Shown here piece after piece: positions 42,913-52,941 of a stretch of DNA of 64,000 nt. Made by a program: the position numbers and the translations under genes. Source of the stretch: Psychrobacillus sp. INOP01 (GTDB lineage: Bacteria > Bacillota > Bacilli > Bacillales_A > Planococcaceae); NCBI RefSeq assembly GCF_018140925.1, contig NZ_CP073315.1, positions 2,604,001-2,668,000 on the forward strand, in the 5' to 3' direction. Positions within the stretch are counted from its first letter, which is position 1; every line of letters starts with the position of its first letter. Below the pieces are notes generated by a model, which did not search any database, was not told the origin of the DNA, and saw nothing but the letters and a program-made list of their open reading frames with translations.

Positions 42913-44955
42913 TTGGTGGAGTTCTTTTTAATCATCTTATTATTATTGGTCATTATTGGATTATCTAATTTTATTAATCATTTTTTACCGTATATACCAG
43001 TACCATTAATTCAAATTGCACTTGGGGTTTCGCTTGCAGCTTTACCTTTAGGAATAAATGTTGAGTTAGAGCCAGAGCTGTTTTTCATTCTTTTTATTGC
43101 CCCATTGTTGTTTTATGACGGAAAAAATGTTTCTAGACATGAGTTATGGAAGCTACGTAAACCGATTTTAATGCTAGCCCTTGGACTAGTGTTCTTAACC
43201 GTGTTGGTCATAGGATATTTAATACATTGGCTTATACCATCAATTCCATTATCTGCAGCATTTGCGCTAGCGGCTATCTTATCCCCAACAGATGTTGTGG
43301 CAGTCGGAGCCATTTCTAGTCGTGTGAAAATACCTAAGACAATTACTCATATTCTAGAAGGCGAGGGCTTGATGAATGACGCATCTGGATTAGTTGCGTT
43401 TAAATTTGCAGTTGCAGCGACTGTAACTGGCGTTTTCTCCCTTGTGGAAGCAAGTGTAAGTTTTGTGCTAATAGCATTAGGCGGGTTTCTTGGAGGTGCG
43501 TTTCTTGCCTATTTGATCATTCGTTTGAAATTGTTCATCCGTCGATTAGGTATGGAAGATGTTACGCTTCATATGCTTATCCAATTACTAACACCTTTCG
43601 TAATTTTTTATATAATTGAGCACTTTCATCTATCTGGAATTCTTTCGGTTGTAGCTGCCGGTATTGTACATGCCATTTTCAAAGATCGTGAACAGTCACC
43701 CGCTATACAATTACAATTAGTGTCAAAAAGCACTTGGACGATAGTTATATTTATTTTGAATGGGCTTGTATTTGTTCTACTTGGATTACAAATTCCTAGT
43801 GTTTCACAAGAAATATTTGAAAGTCCATTATTTAATAATTATCAAGTAATTATGTACATTTTTATCATCACTGCAGCTCTACTGATACTTCGTTGGCTTT
43901 GGATTTATGTAGCTTGGTGGGTTGGTCGGTTGATGAAAGAAAAGAATTTACCTAAGCCATCTATTCGATATGTTGCTATTACGACTATAGCGGGGGTTCG
44001 AGGTGCGGTTACTTTAGCCGGTGCCTTTACAATTCCATACTTTTTAGCGAATGGTGATGTTTTCCCGCAGCGGGCTTTGATAATTTTTATAGCAGCTGGA
44101 GTAATTCTATTGACACTTGTCCTAGCTAGTATTGTCCTTCCTTTACTGGCAAAGTCGGAAAAAGGAAATATGGAGGAAGCTAAAGAAGAGATGGAAAGAT
44201 TGGCTATTCTTCGAACGGCAGAGAGGGCAATCAGTACACTGCGTGATTTAACAAATGAAGAAAATCGTGGAGCAGCTGTCTCGATTATTGCTAATTACAA
44301 TCAAATTAGAAACCAGCTATTATTTGTAAGTGAGGATGAAGCACACCGTATAAAAGAGTTAGAAACATCAACTCGTATGAAAGTCTTAGAAGTTGAAAGT
44401 GACTATATAGAAAAATTAAAAACAAATACCAAAATTGACCGCGAGTCCCTTTACTTAATCGAAGAGCATATTCATCGAATGCGTGTAGCTGTAACTAATC
44501 ACTTACTATATAGATTGCTACTTGTTTGGACAGTTATTAAAAGAGGATATTATAATATTTTGAAGATATTCATGCATAAAAAACGCGATACAATCAAAGT
44601 TCGTTTAGCAAAAGGCAATAAAGTAGTGAGTTTTAAAGTAGAAATGGCAAAAGCTGCTATTAAATATCTGAGGGACACGATGACATCTGAAAACGAGGTA
44701 GTTAATGTACAACTTATTGGAGAGTACAATGATATGATTGTTAAATTTAAGTTAGCCAATAAACTAACCGATTCTGGTCATTATATAAGTATACAAAGAG
44801 AGCTTCGTGATCAGGCTTTTCAGGCAGAACGTGATGAAATTCAATACTTGTATCAAAATGGTGAAATATCTATGGAAATAACTAGGGAAATGCGAAGACA
44901 CATAAATATTCGAGAAGCATATTGGATGGAGGAAAACAGTATCCATTCACATTAA
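42913..44955 (+). CDS. CPA1-family Na+/H+ antiporter
   Basis: This 680-residue protein has about 12 membrane helices (1-410) and a long cytoplasmic tail (about 410-680). Helix 5-6 landmarks AILSPTDVVAVGAISSRV and EGEGLMNDASGLVAF contain the acidic residues that carry cations, and TIAGVRGAVTLAGAF is typical of CPA1 antiporters of the NhaK/YvgP type. The tail is charged and helical, probably regulatory. The start may be the TTG given or the next codon GTG, both behind AAGGGGAAA. Confidence 0.88.
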   Translation: MVEFFLIILLLLVIIGLSNFINHFLPYIPVPLIQIALGVSLAALPLGINVELEPELFFILFIAPLLFYDGKNVSRHELWKLRKPILMLALGLVFLTVLVIGYLIHWLIPSIPLSAAFALAAILSPTDVVAVGAISSRVKIPKTITHILEGEGLMNDASGLVAFKFAVAATVTGVFSLVEASVSFVLIALGGFLGGAFLAYLIIRLKLFIRRLGMEDVTLHMLIQLLTPFVIFYIIEHFHLSGILSVVAAGIVHAIFKDREQSPAIQLQLVSKSTWTIVIFILNGLVFVLLGLQIPSVSQEIFESPLFNNYQVIMYIFIITAALLILRWLWIYVAWWVGRLMKEKNLPKPSIRYVAITTIAGVRGAVTLAGAFTIPYFLANGDVFPQRALIIFIAAGVILLTLVLASIVLPLLAKSEKGNMEEAKEEMERLAILRTAERAISTLRDLTNEENRGAAVSIIANYNQIRNQLLFVSEDEAHRIKELETSTRMKVLEVESDYIEKLKTNTKIDRESLYLIEEHIHRMRVAVTNHLLYRLLLVWTVIKRGYYNILKIFMHKKRDTIKVRLAKGNKVVSFKVEMAKAAIKYLRDTMTSENEVVNVQLIGEYNDMIVKFKLANKLTDSGHYISIQRELRDQAFQAERDEIQYLYQNGEISMEITREMRRHINIREAYWMEENSIHSH

Positions 44956-45050
44956 AAGAAAAGCGCTGAAATCCTGAGGCGACACGAGAGATAAGACGTT
45001 GGAGCTAAACGGAAAATGACTAAAAAGCATATAATTTCTTTTGTTTCTAC

Positions 45051-45082
45051 AAAACGTATCGACTAAAGTCGGTGCGTTTTTT
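45051..45082 (+). terminator. terminator of the antiporter gene
   Basis: AAAACGTATCGACT / AGTCGGTGCGTTTT stem with a two-base AA loop and six T at the end of the right arm. Confidence 0.75.
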
Positions 45083-45201
45083 CACGTAAAAATGCTTTTA
45101 TGAAGTTAATTTAAATTAACAAAATTTAATCATTATTTTTTCTGTGTAATCCTTAGATGGAAGGTGATACTACGAAGAGTTAGACGAAGGAGGAAGGTAT
45201 T

Positions 45202-45996
45202 ATGACGATAAATAAAGATATTGAAGCATTAAAATCATACGTAAGTGTGGATCGAAGTGTTTTGAGTATTTATTTGAATACAAATCCGGCTGATCCAGAG
45301 CAACTAAATGGTGCTTGGGGGATTCATCTAAAAAGTGGTTTGAAGCGTATCGGAGAGTATATAGAAGCTTCAGGTGATGAAAAGGAATTAAAAGCATTTA
45401 ATCATGTAAAAGATAAAATAAAAAATGAAATGGAAAAAAATTCATTGGAGTTACGTAAAGGGGCCGTTATTTTTGCTAGTGCAAATGATGATTTATGGTC
45501 TGTTCATTATGTGCAAGTACCTGTAAAAAACAATTTCTATTGGGAAAACCACCCTGTTACAGAACAACTGGAGTATATGTATAAAGCATATCCAGAAGCG
45601 GGTATAATCATGCCTAGCTTTGGAGAAGTTCGAATTTTAGACACAGCATTAGGATTTGTTCGGGACGATGTAACATTTAAATTTGATCCAGTATCCGAAA
45701 CCTGGAATGAAAAAGTTAAATTGGATAGTCGAGGAAGACGCGCAACAGCAGATAGCAAAACAGCTGTATTAGACACAAAATATAGATCAAATGCGAGTAC
45801 CTTTTATAAAGGGATGAGAACAACCATTGAGCAGTTAAAGAAAAAACGAGGTTGGCGGGAGTTTCATGTTGCAGGTGAGGCAGAAATGGCGAATGCATTT
45901 ACAGAAACATTAAGGGATTCACCAGCAAGCTGTATTTACAAAAATTTAAACAACAGTAAAGCAAATGAAGTGATTCATCAAATTCTAGAAAAGTAA
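45202..45996 (+). CDS. VLRF1/aeRF1-type release factor family protein
   Basis: The protein has 264 residues. It resembles the bacterial relatives of archaeo-eukaryotic release factor 1 (VLRF1 group): LSIYLNTNPADPEQLNG near the N-terminus, then a central alpha/beta domain with LDTALGFVRDDVTF and DSRGRRATADSKTAV, and a final helical part. Relatives act in ribosome rescue by releasing stalled peptidyl-tRNA; whether this protein does so is unproven. AAGGAGGAAGG gives a strong start. It is followed by an SASP gene. Confidence 0.75.
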   Translation: MTINKDIEALKSYVSVDRSVLSIYLNTNPADPEQLNGAWGIHLKSGLKRIGEYIEASGDEKELKAFNHVKDKIKNEMEKNSLELRKGAVIFASANDDLWSVHYVQVPVKNNFYWENHPVTEQLEYMYKAYPEAGIIMPSFGEVRILDTALGFVRDDVTFKFDPVSETWNEKVKLDSRGRRATADSKTAVLDTKYRSNASTFYKGMRTTIEQLKKKRGWREFHVAGEAEMANAFTETLRDSPASCIYKNLNNSKANEVIHQILEK

Positions 45997-46097
45997 ATTC
46001 CAACATACTTGAAAAATATTAACAAAATTTTCGGCTGTATTTGATGGTATAAATGATGAAAAAATACACAATATAAGCTTACAAGGAGGTGAACAAC

Positions 46098-46295
46098 ATG
46101 CCAAACAACAATCAACTTGTAGTACCAGGCGTTAAACAAGCTCTTGACCAAATGAAATATGAAATCGCTCAAGAATTCGGTGTTCAACTTGGAGGAGAAG
46201 CTTCAGCGCGTGCTAACGGTTCCGTTGGCGGAGAAATTACTAAGCGTTTAGTAGCTCAAGCCCAATCACAAATGAATGGAAATCAATATAGCTAA
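46098..46295 (+). CDS. alpha/beta-type small acid-soluble spore protein
   Basis: The 65 residues are typical of [26 protein letters not shown] with the GPR protease site around Glu-Ile-Ala, and the conserved [22 protein letters not shown]. These proteins coat spore DNA, protect it from UV, and are degraded at germination to feed outgrowth. The start ATG follows AAGGAGGTGAACAAC. An upstream GTG is inside the ribosome site and is rejected. Confidence 0.95.
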   Translation: MPNNNQLVVPGVKQALDQMKYEIAQEFGVQLGGEASARANGSVGGEITKRLVAQAQSQMNGNQYS

Positions 46296-46303
46296 TAAGT
46301 ATT

Positions 46304-46334
46304 TGGCCGGTGGAAAAATTCCACCGGCTTTTTT
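46304..46334 (+). terminator. terminator of the SASP gene
   Basis: GCCGGTGGA / TCCACCGGC stem, 5-base A-rich loop and six T. Confidence 0.92.
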
Positions 46335-46442
46335 CTGCACTATAGAAAAAGCAGAGGAAATTAAAGCAGCTTTTTAATGTTTAACGAATTTCGGCAATAC
46401 ATTAGCCTTAACGGTAAATCTTGTTTCAACTTCCTTTGACAA

Positions 46443-46577
46443 TTAACCAGCGCTTTGGATAGATAAGCAACGGCGAGCAATTTCGGATTCTAATAGTTCT
46501 AGAAAGTCTGGACATAGCTTTAGCTTTTTAGCTGTTAAATAAGACTCGATTAGAAGATCGTCAGACATTTTACTCAT
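46443..46577 (-). CDS. sda: sporulation histidine kinase inhibitor Sda
   Basis: This 44-residue protein aligns with B. subtilis Sda: MSKMSDDLLIESYLTAKKLK followed by LCPDFLELLESEIARRCL, forming the helical hairpin that binds the KinA dimerisation domain and blocks sporulation while replication is in progress. GGAGGTG lies 10 bases before the ATG. Upstream is a dense cluster of DnaA boxes; in B. subtilis DnaA controls sda through such boxes, so the regulation seems conserved. Confidence 0.93.
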   Translation of the reverse strand: MSKMSDDLLIESYLTAKKLKLCPDFLELLESEIARRCLSIQSAG

Positions 46578-46764
46578 AAACCTTAGCACCTCCGTTTTCA
46601 TTAATTAGTATGGAAAAATATATATGCATGCTTCTGTGTATGTAGGTGTAACAAAATTTAATAGGTTCACGACTGGCAATTATTAAGACTAATAAAGTAA
46701 AGTAGTTTCAGTTATCTTTCTAAGACTAATTTAACAAATATTGAGCTTAAGAACAACTGTTCTA

Positions 46765-47135
46765 TTATCCACAGGTATAAGTGGATAATATGTTAATAAG
46801 TTGTTAGTAGTAGTGAAAGACTTATATATATCAGTGTGAATTATGTGTATAAAGTTATCCACATTTCTTATAAACTCGAATATTGTCGAAACATTTCCCT
46901 AAAAATCATCCAAAATAAGGTTCTAATAACATTTTTCTATGAAAATAATAGAATTATTTTAGGATTTGTCTAAATTAATGCCCGTTTTAAATATATTCTA
47001 GATATTGCAAAAGGGAAAATGTTAATATCTAAATGTTTATCCACAATAATCAGTGGATAAAATGTGGATTATTATTATTTTATCCAGCCTATTATAGATA
47101 TAACGCGATTTGAATTGTGCATAACTTTATCCACA
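46765..47135. promoter_or_regulatory. DnaA-box cluster upstream of sda
   Basis: Four exact TTATCCACA boxes are seen on the plus strand (46765-46773, 46855-46863, 47037-47045, 47127-47135). Near-matches on the opposite strand include AGTGGATAA (46780, 47052), TGTGTATAA (46844), TGTGGATTA (47064) and TGTGCATAA (47116). DnaA bound here should affect sda and may titrate DnaA, as described for DnaA-box clusters in B. subtilis. The rest of 46578-47221 holds no other gene. Confidence 0.82.
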
Positions 47136-47221
47136 TGCATCAACTTTATGCATTTGTCGAATATTGAGTGTAATAGGACAATCCAATGCCAACGTATTAT
47201 AGTTTAAATCATTAAAAGGAA

Positions 47222-47296
47222 GTGAATAAGATTTCCAATAAAAAATGTAAAAAATGCAACAAACTAAGCGGGAAAGGAACTTGTACATGTAAATAA
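47222..47296 (+). CDS. possible 24-residue cysteine-rich peptide
   Basis: A GTG-started frame encodes MNKISNKKCKKCNKLSGKGT and then CTCK, with two Cys pairs (C-x2-C and C-x-C) like a miniature zinc knuckle. AAAGGAA lies immediately before the GTG, which is close for a ribosome site. A strong hairpin terminator follows at once. The peptide is not recognised, and the frame could be chance. Confidence 0.35.
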   Translation: MNKISNKKCKKCNKLSGKGTCTCK

Positions 47297-47297
47297 A

Positions 47298-47336
47298 AAG
47301 TCATGACCCTCACAAAAATAGTGAGGGTATGACTTG
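47298..47336. terminator. hairpin terminator between the small Cys-rich frame and the lipoprotein genes
   Basis: AGTCATGACCCTCAC / GTGAGGGTATGACT stem with an A-rich loop and T-rich flank. It can serve the minus-strand lipoprotein genes that end at 47355 as well. Confidence 0.75.
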
Positions 47337-47354
47337 TTTCTGATAATGAAAATG

Positions 47355-47567
47355 CTATTCTCGATCCTTATCCATGACTTCTTCCTCAGTATCTTCCGTA
47401 TTTTCATCGTTTTCAATATTTACATCCACATCTTCTTCTGCTGGATTATCGTCTAGATCGTCATCACCATTGTTATCATCCCCACAAGCTGCCAACAATC
47501 CTACTGATAGAAACGCCGCAGTACCGATTTTCCACCATTTTTGTCCTGTGATTGAATTTGTAGCCAC
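47355..47567 (-). CDS. small acidic lipoprotein, copy A
   Basis: This 70-residue protein has a start (GTG behind GGAGGTAATTAGT), the segment TGQKWWKIGTAAFLSVGLLA and lipobox LLAAC, followed by an almost wholly acidic tail rich in Asp, Glu and Asn. It is clearly a paralogue of the gene next to it. Such proteins probably sit on the outer face of the membrane; the function is unknown. The tail could bind cations. Confidence 0.7.
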   Translation of the reverse strand: MATNSITGQKWWKIGTAAFLSVGLLAACGDDNNGDDDLDDNPAEEDVDVNIENDENTEDTEEEVMDKDRE

Positions 47568-47593
47568 ACTAATTACCTCCTACGATCAAACGT

Positions 47594-47767
47594 TTACTCT
47601 CCGTCTTTATCTTCCTCTTCAAGCTCTTGTTCTACATCTTCTTCGATATTATCATCTACATCAGACTCATTTTCTCCATCCCCACACCCCGCTAATAAAC
47701 CTACTGATAAGAATGCAGCTGCACTTATCTTCCACCATTTTTGTCCTGCGATAGAATTTTTAATCAT
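47594..47767 (-). CDS. small acidic lipoprotein, copy B
   Basis: This 57-residue paralogue of the preceding entry has AGQKWWKISAAAFLSVGLLA, lipobox LLAGC and an acidic tail. The ATG at 47767 was chosen because GGAGGA stands 7 bases before it; the ATG upstream is inside the ribosome site. The two genes are 26 bp apart and transcribed together, copy B first. Confidence 0.7.
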   Translation of the reverse strand: MIKNSIAGQKWWKISAAAFLSVGLLAGCGDGENESDVDDNIEEDVEQELEEEDKDGE

Positions 47768-47949
47768 GTTAAATTCCTCCATTTTAGTATTATTTCTTGT
47801 GTATTAGTAAGTACTTACCCTAGAAGTATTCTGTTATAAACATTTTATAGAACGTGACACATACTTGTTATGTTATTAACATGTCTGTAACAAAAGGAGA
47901 GCTAAAAAAATAACACATAACATTGCTCTAAAAAAACATAAACCTGACC

Positions 47950-48050
47950 AAATAGTCCATAAGAAAAACCGGGCAAAAAAATGCCCGGTTCCTTAAGTTC
48001 AAAAACCTGTTTCTAGCGTTTTCAGTTGGCTCTGGGTCAGACTGATTGCA
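47950..48050 (-). repeat. fragment of the modular repeat (right arm of terminal palindrome, reversed)
   Basis: Read on the minus strand, GAAAACGCTAGAAACAGG, TTTTTGAACTTAAGG and the hairpin CCGGGCA...TGCCCGG ending GGTTTTTCTTA match the right arm of the terminal palindrome at 59205-59430. The hairpin may terminate transcription. The rest of the gap from 47768 to 48104 is AT-rich upstream DNA of the lipoprotein genes. Confidence 0.6.
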
Positions 48051-48104
48051 GTATTATTCATTTGTTAAAGTACCGTGAAACTAGAGTTCAGGTATATTTT
48101 ATAC

Positions 48105-48141
48105 TTAAAAAAACTACCTCTTCGAATTAAGAAGAGGTAGG
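48105..48141 (-). terminator. terminator of the hut operon
   Basis: CTACCTCTTC / GAAGAGGTAG stem overlapping the hutH stop codon, with seven T on the minus side. Confidence 0.88.
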
Positions 48142-49644
48142 TATATCTTTAGGCTTATGTGTAGTTTCTTTTTTTAAATGCGCATACGTTCTTTCTACAT
48201 CAACACTAAAAATACGGTCTTCAGTAATAGAAGGAACAATATCTCTTATTTCTTGCCACTTGTACTGTAATGCAGGAGATATGAGGGTATTTCCTCTATA
48301 CTCCACTCCTTGCACTGCACAAATTGCTTCGATTGCGATGACTCTACGGCTATTTTGAATGATTTGATTGGCATGTCTTGCTCCGATTGTTCCCATGCTC
48401 ACATGATCTTCCTGATTTGCGGAAGAGGGAATAGAGTCAACGGAGGCAGGATGAGCCAAGGTTTTATTTTCAGAAACTAGGCTTGCTGCTGCATATTGTA
48501 AAATCATAGCTCCAGATTGTAATCCAGGCTCTGGGCTTAAAAAAGGTGGTAATCCTTCATTTAGATGTGGATTTACTAAACGCTCAATTCGTCGCTCAGA
48601 GACATTTGCAAGTTCAGCCATTGCAACCTTTAAGAAGTCCATGGCAAATGCAATTGGCTGACCGTGAAAGTTTCCTCCCGAAATGATTACTTCGCCATCA
48701 TCTATGATTAACGGGTTATCCGTAGCTGCATTCATCTCAATTTCCAGTTTTTCCTTCACATAAGCAAGGACCTGCCAGCTAGCTCCATGAATTTGAGGTA
48801 TACATCTTATAGAGTAGGCATCCTGTACACGTTTTTCACCTTGCTTAGTTACAAGTTGACTACCTTCAAGCCATTGAAGCATCCTTTTCGCAACTCCCAC
48901 TTGCTCGGGATAACCTCGAGCTTCATGAATAGCTGGATGAAAAGCATCTGTAATGCTGTACAAAGCTTCCATTGTCATGGCAGCAATCCATTCACTTTGA
49001 TAGGCGAGTGTTTCGGATTCAAGCCAATTGACTACTCCTTGAGCGGTCATCGCTTGCGTTCCATTTATCAATGCGAGACCCTCTTTAGCCTCTAATACAA
49101 TGGGCGAGATATTATGTTTCTCCCAAACTAGATGGGATGGAACTTGGTTATCACCGTCCCATACAAACCCTTCTCCTATTAAAACTAAAGCAAGATGGGA
49201 AAGGGGAGCTAAATCACCAGAGGCTCCAAGAGATCCCTGCTGAGGAATCACAGGATGAATACGCTGGTTCACCATGTATGTCAGTCGTTCTAATACCTCT
49301 AAACGAATGCCAGAGAATCCTTTAAGTAATGCATTTAAACGAAGAACGACCATTGCGCGTGATACAACTTCCTCGAATGGTTCTCCAATACCACATGCAT
49401 GGGAACGAATAAGATGTAGTTGAAGGGCATGGACATCAGACTCGTTTATACTCACATCACTGAATTTCCCAAAACCAGTGTTTATGCCATAAACAGTATG
49501 CCCTTCCTCCACGATACGTTCAACGACCTTTCGACTTTTCACAACATTTTCTTTTGCACCATCATCTATTATGATCTGTTCATTCTGATATAAAATTGCT
49601 CTCATATGTTCCAGAGTAAGAGCATTTCCTTTTAAGTTAATCAA
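48127..49644 (-). CDS. hutH: histidine ammonia-lyase
   Basis: The 505-residue enzyme converts histidine to urocanate and ammonia. The Ala141-Ser142-Gly143 triad in [17 protein letters not shown] forms the MIO cofactor, and [13 protein letters not shown] and [13 protein letters not shown] are further family hallmarks. It is the last gene of the minus-strand hut operon, 168 bp behind hutI; in B. subtilis hutH comes first. No hutP antiterminator gene is next to it. Confidence 0.97.
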   Translation of the reverse strand: MINLKGNALTLEHMRAILYQNEQIIIDDGAKENVVKSRKVVERIVEEGHTVYGINTGFGKFSDVSINESDVHALQLHLIRSHACGIGEPFEEVVSRAMVVLRLNALLKGFSGIRLEVLERLTYMVNQRIHPVIPQQGSLGASGDLAPLSHLALVLIGEGFVWDGDNQVPSHLVWEKHNISPIVLEAKEGLALINGTQAMTAQGVVNWLESETLAYQSEWIAAMTMEALYSITDAFHPAIHEARGYPEQVGVAKRMLQWLEGSQLVTKQGEKRVQDAYSIRCIPQIHGASWQVLAYVKEKLEIEMNAATDNPLIIDDGEVIISGGNFHGQPIAFAMDFLKVAMAELANVSERRIERLVNPHLNEGLPPFLSPEPGLQSGAMILQYAAASLVSENKTLAHPASVDSIPSSANQEDHVSMGTIGARHANQIIQNSRRVIAIEAICAVQGVEYRGNTLISPALQYKWQEIRDIVPSITEDRIFSVDVERTYAHLKKETTHKPKDIPTSS

Positions 49645-49812
49645 GATTAATCACATTCTTTCCAAGTTGAATTAATTGAATGCCAGAGCTGGAGATAAGA
49701 GTAGCATAAAGTATGAATTAGGGTATGCAGAAGTAGGGTTTTGTTCAATCCATTGATGTACTTCAAATCCCTAATGCTTTTCTATTGCCATTTTGGTTGG
49801 ACTATTTCAATG

Positions 49813-51084
49813 TTAACCGACCACCTTTACTCCTTTTTTCCACACACTATTCACATGATTTACTCCAAACAAATACTGTAATTGCTGGTAATTTGGAACG
49901 TTCCAGAGCACAATATCTGCTTGTTTACCTATTTCTAAAGAGCCGACTTTATCCTCCATTTGAATAGCACAGGCTGCATTGTATGTTGCCGCACATAAGC
50001 TCTCAGCAGGAGTAAGTCTCATCGAAATACAAGCTAAATTCATCACAAGCGGCATGGATGTTGTGGGAGAGGAACCAGGATTACAATCAGTTGAAATCGC
50101 AACTGGCACACCAGCATCAATCATTGCTCGACCCCTTGCAGCAGTCTCTCGTAAATACAAAGCTGTTGCAGGCAATAGGCATGCGATAACTCCTTGTTTG
50201 GCCATTGCAGCAATACCGCTATCTGATGCTTTCAATAAATGCTCTGCAGAAATAGCTCCCACTTCCGCCGCAAGTTCGGCTCCTCCATAAGGTTCAATTT
50301 CATCAGCATGAATTTTAGGGGTCAACCCAAGAGCTTTCCCAGCCTCTAAAATTCGCTGCGATTGCTGAGGGGTAAAGACGCCCACTTCACAGAAGACGTC
50401 ATTAAACTTAGCGAGCTTTTCACCGGCTACTTTGGGCAGCATATCATTCACTATCAAACCAACGTATTCATCTTCTTTTCCTTTAAATTCAGCGGGAACA
50501 GCATGTGCCCCCATAAAAGTTGGAACAATATCTATTGGATGTTCTGCCTGCAATCGCTGCATAACGCGAAGTTGTTTTATCTCCGTTTCAACATTTAAAC
50601 CATATCCACTTTTTCCTTCTATAGTAGTAACACCATGAGCTAAAAATGAGTCTAGCCTTTTTTCAGTCTGGACAAAAATTTCTTCTTCAGATGCTTCTCG
50701 TGTCATGCGGCTAGTCGCATGGATACCTCCGCCTGCGTTCATAATATCCATATAAGTGGCACCTTCTAGACGCATTTCAAATTCACGCTCACGACTTCCA
50801 CCGTATGCAACATGCGTATGTGGATCTATAAGTCCAGGTGTGACGAGTTTTCCAAACGCATCAATGATTTCCGCTTCATCTATACGAGTTGCATACTTTC
50901 TTTGCAGCTCCTCTGTTGTACCTATAGCTTGAATCAGTCCATTTTCAATCCATATACTTCCATCTTCAATAATAGAAAGCTCACTCATGGCTTCTTTCGT
51001 TCGTGGACCTTTATGCTCGTTAGCCAAGGTAACTAATTGAGATGCGTGTTTAATCCATACCGGACTACTCATATGCTTTAGCAC
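49813..51084 (-). CDS. hutI: imidazolonepropionase
   Basis: The 423-residue amidohydrolase opens imidazolonepropionate to formiminoglutamate. The metal site begins with [35 protein letters not shown] and [15 protein letters not shown] follow in the order expected for HutI. The start overlaps the end of hutU by 7 bp, so the two are coupled. Confidence 0.97.
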   Translation of the reverse strand: MLKHMSSPVWIKHASQLVTLANEHKGPRTKEAMSELSIIEDGSIWIENGLIQAIGTTEELQRKYATRIDEAEIIDAFGKLVTPGLIDPHTHVAYGGSREREFEMRLEGATYMDIMNAGGGIHATSRMTREASEEEIFVQTEKRLDSFLAHGVTTIEGKSGYGLNVETEIKQLRVMQRLQAEHPIDIVPTFMGAHAVPAEFKGKEDEYVGLIVNDMLPKVAGEKLAKFNDVFCEVGVFTPQQSQRILEAGKALGLTPKIHADEIEPYGGAELAAEVGAISAEHLLKASDSGIAAMAKQGVIACLLPATALYLRETAARGRAMIDAGVPVAISTDCNPGSSPTTSMPLVMNLACISMRLTPAESLCAATYNAACAIQMEDKVGSLEIGKQADIVLWNVPNYQQLQYLFGVNHVNSVWKKGVKVVG

Positions 51085-52745
51085 TCCTTTTCCATCATTG
51101 GAATATGGACGCCTTTAGCACGAGCTGTCTTTTCTGCCAGCTCGTAACCAGCGTCGAAATGACGAACAATTCCCATACCTGGATCTGAAGTGAGGACTCG
51201 TTCTAATCTTACTTCGGCTTCTTTTGTTCCATCAGCAACTATGACCATACCAGCATGAATAGAATATCCCATTCCGACCCCGCCTCCGTGGTGTACGGAA
51301 ACCCATGTTGCACCGCCGACAGCATTTATCATGGCATTTAAAATAGGCCAATCTGCCACTGCATCTGAGCCATCTTTCATCGCCTCTGTTTCACGATTCG
51401 GGGAGGCAACCGATCCTGAATCTAGATGATCTCGTCCAATGACGATGGGAGCACTTAATTCACCAGAGGCAACCATATCATTGATAATTTTCCCAAAGCG
51501 TGCTCGTTCACCATAACCTAACCAGCATATTCTGGAAGGAAGTCCTTGGAATTGGATTTTTTCACGAGCCATTTTAATCCAATTACATAGATGAGTGTTA
51601 TAGCTAAATTCGCGTAAGATTACTTCATCAGTTTTATATATGTCTTCAGGGTCTCCAGACAATGCGACCCATCTGAAGGGACCTTTGCCTTCACAAAACT
51701 GTGGTCGGATATAAGCAGGGACAAATCCAGGGAAGTCAAAAGCACGATTGAACCCTTCATCCTTGGCCACCTGGCGTATATTATTGCCATAATCGAATGT
51801 TATGGAACCTTTATCCATTAACTCCACCATAGCACGCACATGCACGGTCATAGAGGTCTTAGAGCGCTTTATATATTCGCTAGGATTTTCTTGACGTAAG
51901 AGTATTGCTTCCTCTAGGGACGTTTGGGAAGGGATGTAGCCGTTTAATGGATCATGCGCTGAAGTTTGATCGGTCAATACATCTGGTGTAAAACCACGAG
52001 CGATCATTTCAGGTAAAATATCCGCTGCATTTCCAACAAGTCCTATAGAGAGAGGTTTTCCAGCTAATTTTGCTTCTTCTGCTAGTTGAATTGCCTCATC
52101 TAATGTATGCGCTTTCAAGTCTGTGTAGCGTGTTTCAATGCGTCTATCTATTCTAGTTTCATCTACTTCTATAGCAATACATACTCCACCATTCATCGTA
52201 ACTGCTAATGGCTGAGCTGCCCCCATACCACCTAACCCAGCTGTAAGTGTTATCGTATTTTTTAGCGTTCCATTGAAATGCTGTTTTGCAAGTTCAGCAA
52301 ATGTTTCATAAGTTCCTTGGACAATTCCTTGAGAGCCAATGTAAATCCAACTGCCTGCAGTCATTTGTCCATACATCATTAATCCCTTTTTATCGAGCTC
52401 ATGAAAATGCTCCCATGTAGCGTACGCCGGCACTAAGTTTGAGTTTGCTATCAAAACACGTGGTGCATCGATGTGGGATTTAAATACCGCTACTGGTTTT
52501 CCGGATTGGACAAGCAATGTTTCATCATTTTCGAGTTCCTTTAAAGAGCGAACTATTGCATCAAATGCATCCCAGTTACGAGCTGCCTTACCGATACCAC
52601 CGTAAACAACTAAGTCATCAGGATGCTCTGCTACCTCCGCATCTAAATTGTTCATAAGCATGCGAAGTGCTGCTTCCTGTAGCCAACCTTTCGTATTCAA
52701 CTTGGTTCCTCTATATCGAATAACCTTATCGTTTGCTTTTCCCAT
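51078..52745 (-). CDS. hutU: urocanate hydratase
   Basis: The 555-residue enzyme hydrates urocanate to imidazolonepropionate using tightly bound [16 protein letters not shown] is the NAD loop and [14 protein letters not shown] holds the conserved active-site Cys. It is the first gene of the operon; the 196 bp upstream must hold the promoter and any histidine or catabolite control site, but I cannot name one with confidence. Confidence 0.97.
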   Translation of the reverse strand: MGKANDKVIRYRGTKLNTKGWLQEAALRMLMNNLDAEVAEHPDDLVVYGGIGKAARNWDAFDAIVRSLKELENDETLLVQSGKPVAVFKSHIDAPRVLIANSNLVPAYATWEHFHELDKKGLMMYGQMTAGSWIYIGSQGIVQGTYETFAELAKQHFNGTLKNTITLTAGLGGMGAAQPLAVTMNGGVCIAIEVDETRIDRRIETRYTDLKAHTLDEAIQLAEEAKLAGKPLSIGLVGNAADILPEMIARGFTPDVLTDQTSAHDPLNGYIPSQTSLEEAILLRQENPSEYIKRSKTSMTVHVRAMVELMDKGSITFDYGNNIRQVAKDEGFNRAFDFPGFVPAYIRPQFCEGKGPFRWVALSGDPEDIYKTDEVILREFSYNTHLCNWIKMAREKIQFQGLPSRICWLGYGERARFGKIINDMVASGELSAPIVIGRDHLDSGSVASPNRETEAMKDGSDAVADWPILNAMINAVGGATWVSVHHGGGVGMGYSIHAGMVIVADGTKEAEVRLERVLTSDPGMGIVRHFDAGYELAEKTARAKGVHIPMMEKEC

Positions 52746-52941
52746 TTAAATACCTCCTCGATTTCTATCTTTATTCTATCTAAATTTTTAAACTATTTAA
52801 GGGTTTTTATGAAAAAAGTAAAAATTTCTCATCTGCTAATTCAATACTTTATTAGCATAATAGAGTGCTTTGTTAGTGAATTGAAACTATTTCCATTATT
52901 AACCGTCTGATTATTCAGATATATATAAGGGGGCAGTTATT

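Noticed and set aside
46765..47135. Replication origin (oriC)
   Set aside because: DnaA boxes are dense, but dnaA, dnaN and other origin neighbours are absent and the cluster sits upstream of sda, where such boxes are known.
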